Origin: Planococcus circulans | GTDB lineage: Bacteria; Bacillota; Bacilli; Bacillales_A; Planococcaceae | DNA: 64,000 nt | Reading direction: 5' to 3' | NCBI RefSeq assembly: GCF_020023385.1 | Contig: NZ_JAIQCL010000008.1 | Span: forward strand, 115,755 to 179,754 | Shown: positions 8,592 to 17,642 of the stretch, in pieces | Layout: each line of letters begins with the position of its first letter | Position numbering within the stretch: position 1 is the stretch's first letter | Program-made: the position numbers and the translations under genes | The notes under the pieces: model-generated | Told to the model about the DNA's origin: nothing | Databases searched by the model: none | The model's input: the letters and a program-made list of their open reading frames with translations, nothing else

Positions 8592-10068
8592 TATCTTAGT
8601 CATCCCCATGCTGCTGCCGATTATTGTAGGTGTATTGCTGATTTTCCTCCGGACTTACGGCCGTCTCCAGGCCTGGGTCAGTATCGCCTCTATGGCGGTG
8701 ACGACGGGAATATCGTTTTATCTTTTGTATAAAATTCAAACCGATGGAATCCTCCGTTTGGATTTTGGGGGCTGGGAACCGCCTTTCGGCATTTTGTTCG
8801 TTGCCGATTCCTTTGCTGTCCTTCTCGTACTGACGTCCAGTATCGTAACAACCATTTGTCTGAGCTACGCTTTGATCTCCACCAGCAAAGAGCTGCAGAC
8901 CATGTATTTTTATCCCACTGTGCTGTTCCTTGCAGCAGGTGTCAACGGATCATTTTTGACGGGCGATTTATTCAACTTGTTTGTATGCTTCGAAGTGATG
9001 CTGTTGTCGTCCTATGTCCTGCTGACTTTGGGGAATTCCAAACGCCAGCTGCGTGAAGCCATTAAGTATGTATCCATCAATATCGTTTCTTCCTGGTTCT
9101 TCCTGGTGGCTTTAGCTTACTTATACGGATCTATCGGCACCTTGAATATGGCGCATGTAGCTGAACGGGTGGCAGAATCGGGTCAAACCCCTCTCCTGAC
9201 CACCATCAGCATCGTCTTTTTAGTTGTTTTCAGTTTGAAGGCCGGATTGCTTCTTTACTTCTGGCTTCCGGGATCCTACAGTTCACCGCCCATTGTCACG
9301 TCTGCCCTTTTCGGCGCATTATTGACAAAGGTCGGCATCTACGCCCTTTTCCGGATGTTCTCACTGATTTTCCACCATCAGCCGGAAATTACGCACACCA
9401 TCATCGGCATTATGGCTGCCCTCACCTTGATCGGGGGAAGTCTCGGGGCTATCGCGTTTAACGATATCCGTACAATTGCAGCTTATAACGTTGTAATTGC
9501 CGTCGGTTTCATACTCGTCGGGCTGGCCATCGCCACTCCAGCGGCTATGGAAGGGGCCATTTACTATTTGATCCACGACATGGTCGCCAAAGCGTTGCTG
9601 TTCCTACTGGTCGGCACAATGATCACACTCAGCGGCACATCGAAAATGGCCGGGATGAGTGGACTGATGAAAAACTATCCATTGCTCGGCTGGTCTTTCT
9701 TCATCACTATGCTGTCGCTTGCCGGTATTCCGCCGCTCAGCGGTTTTATCGGAAAAGTCCTGATTTCGGCTGCAGCGATCGACAGCGGTTCATACGGTTT
9801 GCTGGCATTGGCACTTCTCTCAAGTATTTTTGTCCTTTACTCGCTGCTCCGCATTTTCAAAAACTGTTTCTGGGGCGAAACCATTGTCAGTAAAGAAGAG
9901 CAGCCCCCATTGCGCAAAGGCGTGTTATGGCCTTGTCTAGCGCTTGTACTTCTGACGATCGGCATCGGTCTGGGCACCGAAGGAATGGCGCCATATGTCA
10001 CTGATGCTGCTGAGACATTATTGAATCCGGAGATTTATATTGATGCTGTATTAGGTAAAATCCAATAA
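8584..10068 (+). CDS. mrpD: Na+/H+ antiporter subunit D
   Basis: A 494-residue NuoN/NuoM-like subunit with about 14 helices that forms the second proton channel of the Mrp complex. The conserved glutamate helix reads LFVCFEVMLLSSYVLL near 135, and the lysine-bearing segment SLKAGLLLYFWLPG lies near 220. ATG codons at 8581 and 8584 are both possible; 8584 is better spaced (8 bases) from AGAGG. Confidence 0.95.
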   Translation: MNNILVIPMLLPIIVGVLLIFLRTYGRLQAWVSIASMAVTTGISFYLLYKIQTDGILRLDFGGWEPPFGILFVADSFAVLLVLTSSIVTTICLSYALISTSKELQTMYFYPTVLFLAAGVNGSFLTGDLFNLFVCFEVMLLSSYVLLTLGNSKRQLREAIKYVSINIVSSWFFLVALAYLYGSIGTLNMAHVAERVAESGQTPLLTTISIVFLVVFSLKAGLLLYFWLPGSYSSPPIVTSALFGALLTKVGIYALFRMFSLIFHHQPEITHTIIGIMAALTLIGGSLGAIAFNDIRTIAAYNVVIAVGFILVGLAIATPAAMEGAIYYLIHDMVAKALLFLLVGTMITLSGTSKMAGMSGLMKNYPLLGWSFFITMLSLAGIPPLSGFIGKVLISAAAIDSGSYGLLALALLSSIFVLYSLLRIFKNCFWGETIVSKEEQPPLRKGVLWPCLALVLLTIGIGLGTEGMAPYVTDAAETLLNPEIYIDAVLGKIQ

Positions 10069-10099
10069 ATCCACTTATTATTGAAAGGAGTGAATTAAA

Positions 10100-10585
10100 G
10101 TGCCAGCGCAGTTCCTGTTGAATATCACCATTGCTTTGCTATGGACCTTATTGATGGATGAAGACGCTTTTTATCTCACGACTTTTCTGTCCGGATATTT
10201 AATTGGTATCGGAATCCTTTTCCTTATGCACCGTTTTTTCGGAACCAAGTTCTACTTATTGCGCGTTTACTCCACTATTAAACTGCTGCTGATTTTCGTC
10301 TCGGAACTTTTCCTATCCAGCCTGCTCATCATGAAACAGATCTTAAGCCCGAAACTCAATATAAAACCAGGCATCTTCACCTATGAACATAGTATGGAAG
10401 GTGATTATGAATTGACTACACTTGCCCTTCTGCTGACCCTGACACCTGGCTCTGTCGTAATGGAAGTGTCGTCGGACGGAAAAATCTTCTATATCCACGC
10501 CATGGATGTGGAAAGCTCACGTGATTCCGTACTGAAATCCATCAAGGTCTTTGAAAAAGCAATCATGGAGGTGACGAGAAATTGA
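10100..10585 (+). CDS. mrpE: Na+/H+ antiporter subunit E
   Basis: A 161-residue subunit with two N-terminal membrane helices and a cytoplasmic domain. LTLTPGSVVMEVSSDG and HAMDVE match the MrpE/MnhE family. The GTG start follows GAAAGGAG. The stop overlaps the TTG start of mrpF by 4 bases. Confidence 0.94.
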   Translation: MPAQFLLNITIALLWTLLMDEDAFYLTTFLSGYLIGIGILFLMHRFFGTKFYLLRVYSTIKLLLIFVSELFLSSLLIMKQILSPKLNIKPGIFTYEHSMEGDYELTTLALLLTLTPGSVVMEVSSDGKIFYIHAMDVESSRDSVLKSIKVFEKAIMEVTRN

Positions 10586-10866
10586 TAAATACGATCCTGA
10601 CGGTCGCCCTTTCCCTATTCATCCTGGCAATCATCCTGGCTCTTTACCGGATTATCCGTGGCCCTTCCATGCCGGACCGCGTGGTGGCGCTGGATATGAT
10701 CGGCGTCAATCTGATTTCAGGAGTGGCTGTATTTTCAGTCGTCCTCAATACGCATGCTTTTCTCGAAGTCATCCTGATTGTCGGTATTCTGGCATTTATC
10801 AGCACCCTTGCTTTAGCACGCTTTGTTGAAAGGGGCGATATTGTTGAACATAAGCATGATCGTTGA
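10582..10866 (+). CDS. mrpF: Na+/H+ antiporter subunit F
   Basis: A 94-residue three-helix subunit. YRIIRGPSMPDRVVALD is the family signature of MrpF/MnhF. Translation starts at TTG 8 bases after GGAGGTG, inside the end of mrpE. It overlaps mrpG by about 23 bases. Confidence 0.94.
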   Translation: MINTILTVALSLFILAIILALYRIIRGPSMPDRVVALDMIGVNLISGVAVFSVVLNTHAFLEVILIVGILAFISTLALARFVERGDIVEHKHDR

Positions 10867-11194
10867 ATACTTTGGTGTTTTCCTGATATTGATCGGAAGC
10901 ATTATGGCAGTCATCAGTGCAATCGGGATTCTCCGCCTTCCCGATGTCTATACTCGTTCTCATGCAGCTACCAAAAGCTCTACGTTAGCCGTTTTGCTGT
11001 CGTTGTCAGGAACCTTCCTTTACTTTTGGGCAACCGAAAACTTTATCAGTGTCAGGCTTATATTGGGCATAATATTCGTCTTTTTAACAGCACCTGTGTC
11101 AGGCCATCTCATTACACGTGCAGCTTACCGTTCCAACGTTAAGTTGGCGGACTCTTCTACAGAAGATGCATTAGAGGAATTGTTTAAGAAGTAA
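10844..11194 (+). CDS. mrpG: Na+/H+ antiporter subunit G
   Basis: The last subunit of the antiporter, about 116 residues with three helices. GILRLPDVYTRSHAATKSSTLAV is the diagnostic MrpG/MnhG region. AAAGGGG at 10829-10835 best serves the TTG codons at 10841 or 10844; ATG 10856 is an alternative. A terminator follows. Confidence 0.92.
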   Translation: MNISMIVEYFGVFLILIGSIMAVISAIGILRLPDVYTRSHAATKSSTLAVLLSLSGTFLYFWATENFISVRLILGIIFVFLTAPVSGHLITRAAYRSNVKLADSSTEDALEELFKK

Positions 11195-11220
11195 AGAGAA
11201 GCCTCAATATAGACATGAAA

Positions 11221-11260
11221 AGGCATTGCCGCTCCAACGAGTGCAGCAATGCTTTTTTTT
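11221..11260 (+). terminator. Intrinsic terminator of the mrp operon
   Basis: GCATTGC (11223-11229) pairs with GCAATGC (11246-11252), with a smaller CTC/GAG stem inside, followed by eight T. It separates mrp from the DUF1538 operon. Confidence 0.85.
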
Positions 11261-11335
11261 ACGAATAAAATCAAAAGTTTACGAAAGGGTTCTCAGGGAA
11301 TAGGAGTAAAAAACAGAAATGAGGACGGACTCTCG

Positions 11336-12031
11336 ATGGAAAATGTAAGAGACACTTTTAAAGAAGTTGCCGCTGCCATCCTTCCAGTCACTCTAGTCGT
11401 CATTATTCTGCAAATTGTTTTTATCAGGATGCCTTTTGAAGCGGTAATCCAGTTTCTCATCGGTGTTCTTTTCGTCAGTACCGGCTTTTTCCTTTTTCTT
11501 ATCGGCGTCAATGCAGGGCTTTTGCCTATCGGCGAAATGATCGGCAGGAGGTTGCCGAGCACAAAAAAAGCCGGTTTGATTATTGCTACCGGATTTTTGC
11601 TGGGCATCGCTGTTACCGTAGCTGAACCCGATGTCCGGGTCTTAGCCAAACAAATTGAAGAGGTATCTGAAGGCGCCATCAGTGCAACAATTCTTATCCT
11701 GTCTGTCTCACTTGGTTTAGCCATCTTTGTAGCTTTGGCAATGATTCGCACCATCTTCAGCATCCCCCTGCAATATTTACTCATCGGCGGTTACGCTTTA
11801 GTTTTTCTGCTCTCTTTCTTTGTCCCCGAAGCTTTTATATCCATCTCCTTTGATTCCGGAGGCGTCACCACCGGCCCAATGGCAGTTCCATTCATCTTAG
11901 CGCTAGGCATCGGCGTAGCCTCTGTCCTGCGGTCAGAGGATGACAGTTCCGGTGAAAAGTTCGGCTTAATCGGATTGGCGTCCATTGGCCCCATCCTGGC
12001 AGTTATGCTACTGGGGGTGTTATTCAGGTGA
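11336..12031 (+). CDS. DUF1538 membrane protein, first subunit
   Basis: A 231-residue integral membrane protein of DUF1538, with about seven helices and no known activity. Two motifs recur in its neighbour: GFLLGIAVTVAEPDVRVLAKQ near residue 90 and SFDSGGVTTGPMAVPFILA near 180. A small-residue loop with SGGVxTGPM between helices is the kind of re-entrant segment seen in ion and carboxylate carriers, so a transporter or channel role is an inference. ATG 11336 is the only well-placed start (GAGG 11 bases upstream). The stop overlaps the GTG of the next gene by 4 bases, so the two are made together. Confidence 0.8.
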   Translation: MENVRDTFKEVAAAILPVTLVVIILQIVFIRMPFEAVIQFLIGVLFVSTGFFLFLIGVNAGLLPIGEMIGRRLPSTKKAGLIIATGFLLGIAVTVAEPDVRVLAKQIEEVSEGAISATILILSVSLGLAIFVALAMIRTIFSIPLQYLLIGGYALVFLLSFFVPEAFISISFDSGGVTTGPMAVPFILALGIGVASVLRSEDDSSGEKFGLIGLASIGPILAVMLLGVLFR

Positions 12032-12750
12032 ATATCCACGTTTTCGAAGGATTTCAAACAGTGATGCTGGAAGTCAGCTTGGCACTGCTTCCTCTTCTGG
12101 CTTTCTTCGCCGCATTTCAGATTTTCATGCTTAAACTGCCCATGCAGCGTGTCATGCAAGTAGGCATCGGTTTTATTTTAGCTTTTCTTGGCCTTTCCTT
12201 TTTCCTTCAAGGTGTTCATATAGGCTTTATGCCTGTAGGGACCATGATGGGAGAAACGCTTGGAAGCTGGGAAAACAAATGGTTGTTGATCCCGATTGGT
12301 TTTATCCTTGGGTTCGCCGCTACTTTCGCTGAACCAGCTGTCAGCATCATGACAGATGAAGTCGACCAGGAAACCGGCGGATACATTTCCCGCAAAATGA
12401 TGCTTTACACATTGTCCGTTGGGGTTGGCGTTTCCATCGCTTTATCCATGCTGCGCATCTTAACCGGCTGGTCGTTATGGTATTTCATCATTCCAGGTTA
12501 CCTGCTGGCATTTATTCTTCTGCTCTTTTCAACCCAGACCTTCATCGGCATTGCTTTTGATTCCGGAGGAGTCGCGACAGGCCCCATGACGGTCACCTTT
12601 GTCGTTGCCGTTGCAGTCGGGATTTCAAGCGCAATAGAAGGCAGCGATCCATTGACCGATGGATTCGGAATGATTGCACTTGTGGCCTTGACGCCAATCA
12701 TCGCCGTACTCATACTGGGTCTAATCTTCACTAAAAAAGGTGGGACATAA
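12028..12750 (+). CDS. DUF1538 membrane protein, second subunit
   Basis: A 240-residue paralogue of the preceding protein. GFILGFAATFAEPAVSIMTDE and AFDSGGVATGPMTVTFVVA are at matching positions. Many DUF1538 proteins elsewhere carry two copies of the domain in one chain (family knowledge); here the halves are separate, translationally coupled genes, so a heterodimeric pore or carrier is likely. A double-PII gene starts 4 bases after its stop codon, which implies control of this membrane complex by a PII-type regulator. Confidence 0.82.
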   Translation: MNIHVFEGFQTVMLEVSLALLPLLAFFAAFQIFMLKLPMQRVMQVGIGFILAFLGLSFFLQGVHIGFMPVGTMMGETLGSWENKWLLIPIGFILGFAATFAEPAVSIMTDEVDQETGGYISRKMMLYTLSVGVGVSIALSMLRILTGWSLWYFIIPGYLLAFILLLFSTQTFIGIAFDSGGVATGPMTVTFVVAVAVGISSAIEGSDPLTDGFGMIALVALTPIIAVLILGLIFTKKGGT

Positions 12751-12754
12751 ACCT

Positions 12755-13456
12755 ATGACTCTCAATCACAGACTAATGATCGCCATCGTCAAAAGAGGCC
12801 ATTCACGCGAAGTGATCGCCGCCGCCAAAAAAGCAGGGGTTGATGGCGCAACTATCATCTATGGCGAAGGCATCGGCAGAAATGAAAAACCTACATTTTT
12901 AGGCCTTCCGGCTACCCATGAAAAAGATGTGATTTTTTTCGCATTGGATGGGGACAATGAAAAAGCAGTCGCAGAGGCCGTCTCGGAAGCCGGAAAATTA
13001 GGAAAGCCTGGTTATGGCCTGGGCTTCACTGTGCACCTCAGCAAATTGCTTGGTGTTCCTCATTTATCCGAACGCATGGATGACCGAAAAAGAAAGAGAG
13101 GTGCTACGGAATTGGAATCTGAATTAAAGGATTTTCAATTGATTGTAACGATTGTAAACTCAGGAGACTCAGCAGCAGTGGTTAAAGCTGCAGCCAAAGC
13201 CGGTGCCGAAGGCGGAACAATCCTGAATGGGCGCGGGACAGGAGTCAACGAGCAGCAGAAGTTCATGAATTTTACAATCGATCCGGAAAAAGATGTCGTA
13301 TTGACACTGGTTCCAAGCAGCTATGCAGAAGAAGTGGTCAAGTATATCGAGCAGGCTGTCGATTTGAATGCCCCCGGCAAAGGCATCGCCTTTCTCTTGG
13401 ATGTCGAAAAAGTTTTTGGAGTCAATCATTCTTCACTTGGCAACCTGGAACAATGA
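12755..13456 (+). CDS. Double PII-domain regulatory protein
   Basis: A 233-residue soluble protein with two PII-like domains in tandem (about residues 1-95 and 120-225). Each carries the A-x-x-A-G-x-x-G-x-T-I pattern (AAKKAGVDGATIIYGEGIG; AAKAGAEGGTILNGRGTG), a conserved (H/P)EKDV(I/V) strand, and a C-terminal G-x-G-(L/I)-(G/A)-F segment. The T-loop is short and I see no GlnB-type uridylylated tyrosine. PII proteins bind nucleotides and small effectors and plug or activate membrane transporters, so it probably gates the two DUF1538 proteins. ATG 12755 is 10 bases after AAGGTGGG; an upstream GTG at 12740 overlaps that site. Confidence 0.85.
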   Translation: MTLNHRLMIAIVKRGHSREVIAAAKKAGVDGATIIYGEGIGRNEKPTFLGLPATHEKDVIFFALDGDNEKAVAEAVSEAGKLGKPGYGLGFTVHLSKLLGVPHLSERMDDRKRKRGATELESELKDFQLIVTIVNSGDSAAVVKAAAKAGAEGGTILNGRGTGVNEQQKFMNFTIDPEKDVVLTLVPSSYAEEVVKYIEQAVDLNAPGKGIAFLLDVEKVFGVNHSSLGNLEQ

Positions 13457-13495
13457 CAAGAAAGCCTGATAAAACCATTACACTTAAATACCGAA

Positions 13496-13532
13496 AAAGC
13501 ACCGGCAAGCCATGGAGGCTTGCCGGTGCTTT
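13496..13532. terminator. Bidirectional terminator between the PII and catalase genes
   Basis: A 16-pair stem (AAAGCACCGGCAAGCC and its complement) with a 5-base loop lies between converging genes and has A/T runs on both sides. Confidence 0.92.
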
Positions 13533-13539
13533 AAAATTG

Positions 13540-15162
13540 TTAATATGGTTTAGCTTCATGTCCTTTTGCAGCCGCCCCTTGCGCTACTTTATTGGCAGCG
13601 GGTTGACCGTATACTTTTGGTCCTGCCTTTTTCATTTCTTCGTTTTCTTTAATCTTTTGCTCCATGTTCTCACGGACGCGGCGGCCATACTCTTCATCCG
13701 CCTGAGTGAAGTGATAGATCATTTCTTCCTGGATCCGAGGATCGCATACCGATAATGCATCTCCCAGATTATTGATCAGCTCTTCGCGTTCCCAATCTTC
13801 AAAGCTGCGGTAAGTCTCACCCGCTTGCCCATAGTTATTGGTGCGATCAATCGGTGCTGATACGACTTTTGCGTTATATGCCGGTTCGTGAGCCGGCGTC
13901 TTGCTTGAATCCGCTTCTGTAAAGCCGCCAAGAACAGAGGGTTCATAGTTGATGGACGGATTTGAAGGGTTTTCGTCAGGATTCTTCACATCCATTGCTC
14001 CACGCTGCTGATTGGTTGCCACACGTTTCTTCGGTGCATTGACCGGCAACTTCAAGTAATTGGCTCCAACACGGTAACGCTGCGTATCAGAATAAGAGAA
14101 TGTGCGTCCCTGCAGCATCTTGTCGTCCGAGAAATCCAGACCATCCACAAGAACACCTGTACCGAATGCCGCTTGTTCAATTTCAGCGTGATAATCGACC
14201 GGATTTCGGTCCAATACCATTTTTCCTACTGGAAGGAACGGAAATTTATCCTGAGGCCATAATTTTGTATCATCCAGCGGATCGAAATCCAATTCCGGAT
14301 GTTCATCATCACTCATGATTTGGACAAATAATTCCCATTCCGGATAATCCCCGCTTTCAATCGCTTCATAAAGATCCTGTGTTGCATGTCCGACGTTTTC
14401 CGCCTGGATTTCAGAAGCTTCTTTCTGTGTGAGGTTGCGGATGCCTTGCTTCGGCTCCCAGTGATACTTAACCAAGACAGCTTCTCCCTTATCGTTGACC
14501 CACTTGTAAGTGTTGACTCCAGATCCCTGCATATGGCGATAAGTTGCCGGAATGCCCCATGGTGAAAACAGGAATGTAATCATGTGGGTCGCTTCTGGTG
14601 AACGGGCAACAAAGTCGAACATGCGCTGTGGATCTGCGACATTTGACGCTGGATCTGTTTTAAAGGCATGAATCATATCCGGGAATTTCATCGCATCACG
14701 GATAAAGAATATTTTAAGGTTGTTGCCGACCAAGTCCCAGTTGCCGTCCTCTGTATACATTTTAACTGCAAATCCGCGAGGGTCGCGATCGGTTTCCGGT
14801 GAATGCCTGGATCCTGCCACAGTCGAAAAGCGCACCATCAACGGTGTCTGTTTCCCTGCACCTGAAAATACTTTTGCGCGGGTATATTTTTCTACCGGCT
14901 CATCGCCGACTTTTCCATAAGTTTCAAAATAACCAAATGCACCTGCGCCACGCGCGTGGACAATTCGCTCGGGAATCTCTTCACGGTCGAAATGTGAGAT
15001 TTTTTCAACGAAATGATAATTTTCAAGTGTAGCAGGGCCCCGGTTGCCGACAGTTCGCATATTCTGATTGTCTCTGATCGGATGGCCTTGGCGGTTCGTC
15101 AATGTTTCTTCACTTTCGCCTGTGCCCATTTTCTTCTTTTTCTCTTCATTACTCTCTTTCAT
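13540..15162 (-). CDS. Heme catalase (KatX-like, clade 1)
   Basis: A 540-residue monofunctional catalase that breaks down hydrogen peroxide. The distal His is in [15 protein letters not shown], the distal Asn in [12 protein letters not shown], and the proximal heme-ligand Tyr in SYSDTQRYR. Length and the [17 protein letters not shown] form fit the KatX group of Bacillus better than the 480-residue KatA. An N-terminal tail of about 35 residues precedes the core. The start is ATG 15162, 7 bases after GAGGAGG; an upstream start at 15207 would overlap the promoter. The SigB-like promoter suits KatX, which is under SigB and SigF control in B. subtilis (from memory). Confidence 0.93.
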   Translation of the reverse strand: MKESNEEKKKKMGTGESEETLTNRQGHPIRDNQNMRTVGNRGPATLENYHFVEKISHFDREEIPERIVHARGAGAFGYFETYGKVGDEPVEKYTRAKVFSGAGKQTPLMVRFSTVAGSRHSPETDRDPRGFAVKMYTEDGNWDLVGNNLKIFFIRDAMKFPDMIHAFKTDPASNVADPQRMFDFVARSPEATHMITFLFSPWGIPATYRHMQGSGVNTYKWVNDKGEAVLVKYHWEPKQGIRNLTQKEASEIQAENVGHATQDLYEAIESGDYPEWELFVQIMSDDEHPELDFDPLDDTKLWPQDKFPFLPVGKMVLDRNPVDYHAEIEQAAFGTGVLVDGLDFSDDKMLQGRTFSYSDTQRYRVGANYLKLPVNAPKKRVATNQQRGAMDVKNPDENPSNPSINYEPSVLGGFTEADSSKTPAHEPAYNAKVVSAPIDRTNNYGQAGETYRSFEDWEREELINNLGDALSVCDPRIQEEMIYHFTQADEEYGRRVRENMEQKIKENEEMKKAGPKVYGQPAANKVAQGAAAKGHEAKPY

Positions 15163-15199
15163 CAATATCCTCCTCTGCAATGTGCTATCACCTAATATT

Positions 15200-15224
15200 C
15201 TTCCCACTTTTCAAGAAAATAAAC
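15200..15224 (-). promoter_or_regulatory. SigB-like promoter of the catalase
   Basis: On the minus strand GTTTAT, 13 bases, GGGAAG; close to the SigB consensus, and about 40 bases upstream of the start codon. Confidence 0.6.
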
Positions 15225-15332
15225 GCCTATCCAGAAAGTAATTGAAAAATTAGTTTCTTAGTGAAGATAGACAAAGGCAGCGTTATATGAAAAACTAAAG
15301 TAATGACAACCAGTAGAAAGCAGGGCTTATAG

Positions 15333-16523
15333 ATGAGTGTAGAATTAAAAGAAAAAGGAAGATGGGATCCCTTGATGGTATTTGCCAAAGTTTCAGCCGC
15401 ATACCTCCTCTCCTTCTTCATGAAGAAAAAAAATGGAAAGAAAATCGCTTTAGTGGGAGGGAATCTTGGTGAAAAATATGAAGACAATGCTGCTGTGTAC
15501 CATAAGTACTTGTTGAATAACCATAAAGACCAGGTGACGGCCTATTGGATGTACGATCCAAAGACTTCCTATGCTCAAAAGCAAAAAATCGAAAATGCAG
15601 TTCCACTTGGAAGCTTTAAAAATTATCTGCTTTTTTTTCGGGCAGATTACACATTTCATGGACATTCTCTTCTTTACGACATCGTTCCAGCCGCCGATAA
15701 ATTTCTATTCCTTAACCGGAAAACCATCATTACCCATGTCAGCCACGGCATTGAGGGATTCAAGAAAATCCTGATCCAAAAAGAAGATGTTCCATTGTTG
15801 AAGCGTACTGATTACTTTAATTGTGCCTCTCAATACGAGTATGAACTAAAGCTCAATAAGTGGAAAATCCCCGAGCAGAAGTTGATTATAACCGGATTTC
15901 CACGCTTCGATCGTTATCCGCCGAATCAGCCTTCCACGGAAGTCAAAAATATTTTGATGATGATGACCTGGCGCGAATGGCTTTTTGACTTGACGAAAGA
16001 AGAATTTATCGACAGTGTTTACTTTAAGAGCACCGTAGGTTTATTGAAGCATGAAGGCATTCAAAAACTGCTTTCTGATCACGATCTCAAACTGAATATC
16101 GCCTTGCATCCTTTCATGAAAAAGTTTGAAAAGTATTTTACCGGACTGACAGACAACGAACATGGCATCAGATTCCTGGACTTCAATCAAGAAACCATCG
16201 AATATTCAATCGATCACAACGATATGCTGTTGACGGACATCACCAGTGTATCCTGGGATTTTCTTTACCTGAATAAACCCATTATTTTCTATATGTTCGA
16301 TCAGCAAGAGTATTTGGAAAAAAGAGGGACTTACTTGAATATGGATACGGATTTATACGGGTATAAAGCAAATTCAATCGACCATGTATATGAGTATCTC
16401 AAAAAAATTATCGAGGAAAAAATAACATATAATGCTTGGTATCCAAAGGCAACTGACTATATCGATTACTTCGATCAAGACAACTGTAAACGCCTTACGA
16501 AGCGGGTCATGAACCTATCATAG
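15333..16523 (+). CDS. CDP-glycerol glycerophosphotransferase family protein (TagB/TagF-like)
   Basis: A 396-residue member of the glycerophosphotransferase family that moves glycerol phosphate or ribitol phosphate from a CDP donor onto teichoic acid chains. THVSHGIEGFKK near residue 133 corresponds to the family's HG(x)xxK catalytic region. The later MLLTDITSVSWDFLYLNKPIIFY segment matches the conserved (T)DYSS..D(F/W) donor-binding region in relaxed form. No signal peptide or clear membrane helix is present, so it acts at the inner face of the membrane. It stands alone rather than in a tag operon, so the exact polymer is unknown. The ribosome binding site (AGGGC) is weak. Confidence 0.8.
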   Translation: MSVELKEKGRWDPLMVFAKVSAAYLLSFFMKKKNGKKIALVGGNLGEKYEDNAAVYHKYLLNNHKDQVTAYWMYDPKTSYAQKQKIENAVPLGSFKNYLLFFRADYTFHGHSLLYDIVPAADKFLFLNRKTIITHVSHGIEGFKKILIQKEDVPLLKRTDYFNCASQYEYELKLNKWKIPEQKLIITGFPRFDRYPPNQPSTEVKNILMMMTWREWLFDLTKEEFIDSVYFKSTVGLLKHEGIQKLLSDHDLKLNIALHPFMKKFEKYFTGLTDNEHGIRFLDFNQETIEYSIDHNDMLLTDITSVSWDFLYLNKPIIFYMFDQQEYLEKRGTYLNMDTDLYGYKANSIDHVYEYLKKIIEEKITYNAWYPKATDYIDYFDQDNCKRLTKRVMNLS

Positions 16524-16571
16524 TCTTACGTGATAGTTTCACGTGAAACTATTCAGGAAATTTATAAAGTT

Positions 16572-16603
16572 AAAAACACACTCAAATTGAGTGTGTTTTT
16601 TAT
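16572..16603. terminator. Bidirectional terminator between the TagB-like and exonuclease genes
   Basis: AAAAACACACTCA pairs with TGAGTGTGTTTTT around a 3-base loop. The exonuclease stop codon overlaps its right edge. Confidence 0.88.
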
Positions 16604-17355
16604 AATTCTATCTGCAGTTCGACTGGGCAGTGATCTGATCCCCATACATCCGCATGGATTTTTGCGTTGCTCAAATGCGGCAGCAACTTTTGGGAAGCGA
16701 GGAAATAATCGATTCTCCACCCAACATTCTTTTCACGGCAATTGGAACGGTACGACCACCAGGAATAGAAGCCAGTTTTTTCCGGGTGAAAATAACGGAA
16801 GGTATCCACAAATCCGCTTGCCAAAAATTGCGTCATTTTTCCGCGCTCCTCAGGAGTAAACCCTGAATTTTTCTTATTGGCTTTTGGGTTCTTCAAGTCG
16901 ATTTCTTCATGGGCGACATTCAAATCACCACATAAAATAACGGGTTTGTGGGCTTCCAGCTTTTTCACAAATGATAAGATGGCATCTTCCCAAAGTAGAC
17001 GATAGTCCAAACGAAGCAAGCCGTGCTGGGAATTCGGGGTATAGACCGTTACCACATAATGGCCTTCGAACTCCAATGCAATCAGCCGTCCCTCGGTATC
17101 ATGTTCTTCCAATCCCAGGCCGTATTGAATCGATAAAGGTTGTTGTTTTGTAAAGATTGCTGTACCTGAATAACCCTTTTTATGGGCATAATTCCAATAT
17201 GTATAGTAGCCGGGTAAATCCATTTCTATTTGGCCTTCCTGTAATTTAATTTCCTGCAGGCAAAACACATCGGCATCTGTTGCTGCAAAGAAATCCATGA
17301 AGCCTTTTTTCATCACAGCTCGAAGTCCGTTGACATTCCATGAAATTAGTTTCAA
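16600..17355 (-). CDS. exoA: Exodeoxyribonuclease III / AP endonuclease
   Basis: A 251-residue Mg-dependent nuclease of the ExoIII/APE1 family that cuts at abasic sites in base excision repair. LISWNVNGLR at the N-terminus supplies the metal-binding Asn, CLQEIKLQ the metal-binding Glu, CGDLNVAHEEIDL the catalytic Asp and Asn, and WRIDYFLAS with GSDHCPV the C-terminal Asp-His pair. An upstream GTG/ATG extension is open, but the family always starts M-K-L-I-S-W-N; that corresponds to the TTG at 17355, which follows AAGAAGGG. Confidence 0.93.
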   Translation of the reverse strand: MKLISWNVNGLRAVMKKGFMDFFAATDADVFCLQEIKLQEGQIEMDLPGYYTYWNYAHKKGYSGTAIFTKQQPLSIQYGLGLEEHDTEGRLIALEFEGHYVVTVYTPNSQHGLLRLDYRLLWEDAILSFVKKLEAHKPVILCGDLNVAHEEIDLKNPKANKKNSGFTPEERGKMTQFLASGFVDTFRYFHPEKTGFYSWWSYRSNCREKNVGWRIDYFLASQKLLPHLSNAKIHADVWGSDHCPVELQIEL

Positions 17356-17582
17356 AAATAACCCTTCTTTCTTTTCATACACTAGTTTAAACACTCTCCC
17401 ACCAGAACACAACAAATGAGCTACGCCCTGCTCCATTCAAGAAATCTTTATTCAGCAAGCCTTATTTGTTTCAGCTTAGAAAATTGTATATGTTTAAAAA
17501 TGTAAAATTTCTGTATTTTTTTAAACATTCTGCATCATTTTCAAACACCTTCTTGTACAATGAAGTTATCTGACAAAGAGAA

Positions 17583-17616
17583 GCGGACCCTGGATAAAAG
17601 CATGTCCATGGTTCGC
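17583..17616 (+). promoter_or_regulatory. Long hairpin just upstream of the UMF1-type MFS gene
   Basis: GCGGACCCTGGA and TCCATGGTTCGC pair over 12 positions with one mismatch and one G-U, around a 10-base loop. No T-run follows, and it lies about 25 bases before the start codon, so it is a leader structure rather than a terminator. Confidence 0.45.
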
Positions 17617-17642
17617 TAAAGCAGGGCAAAGGGGATAGAACG

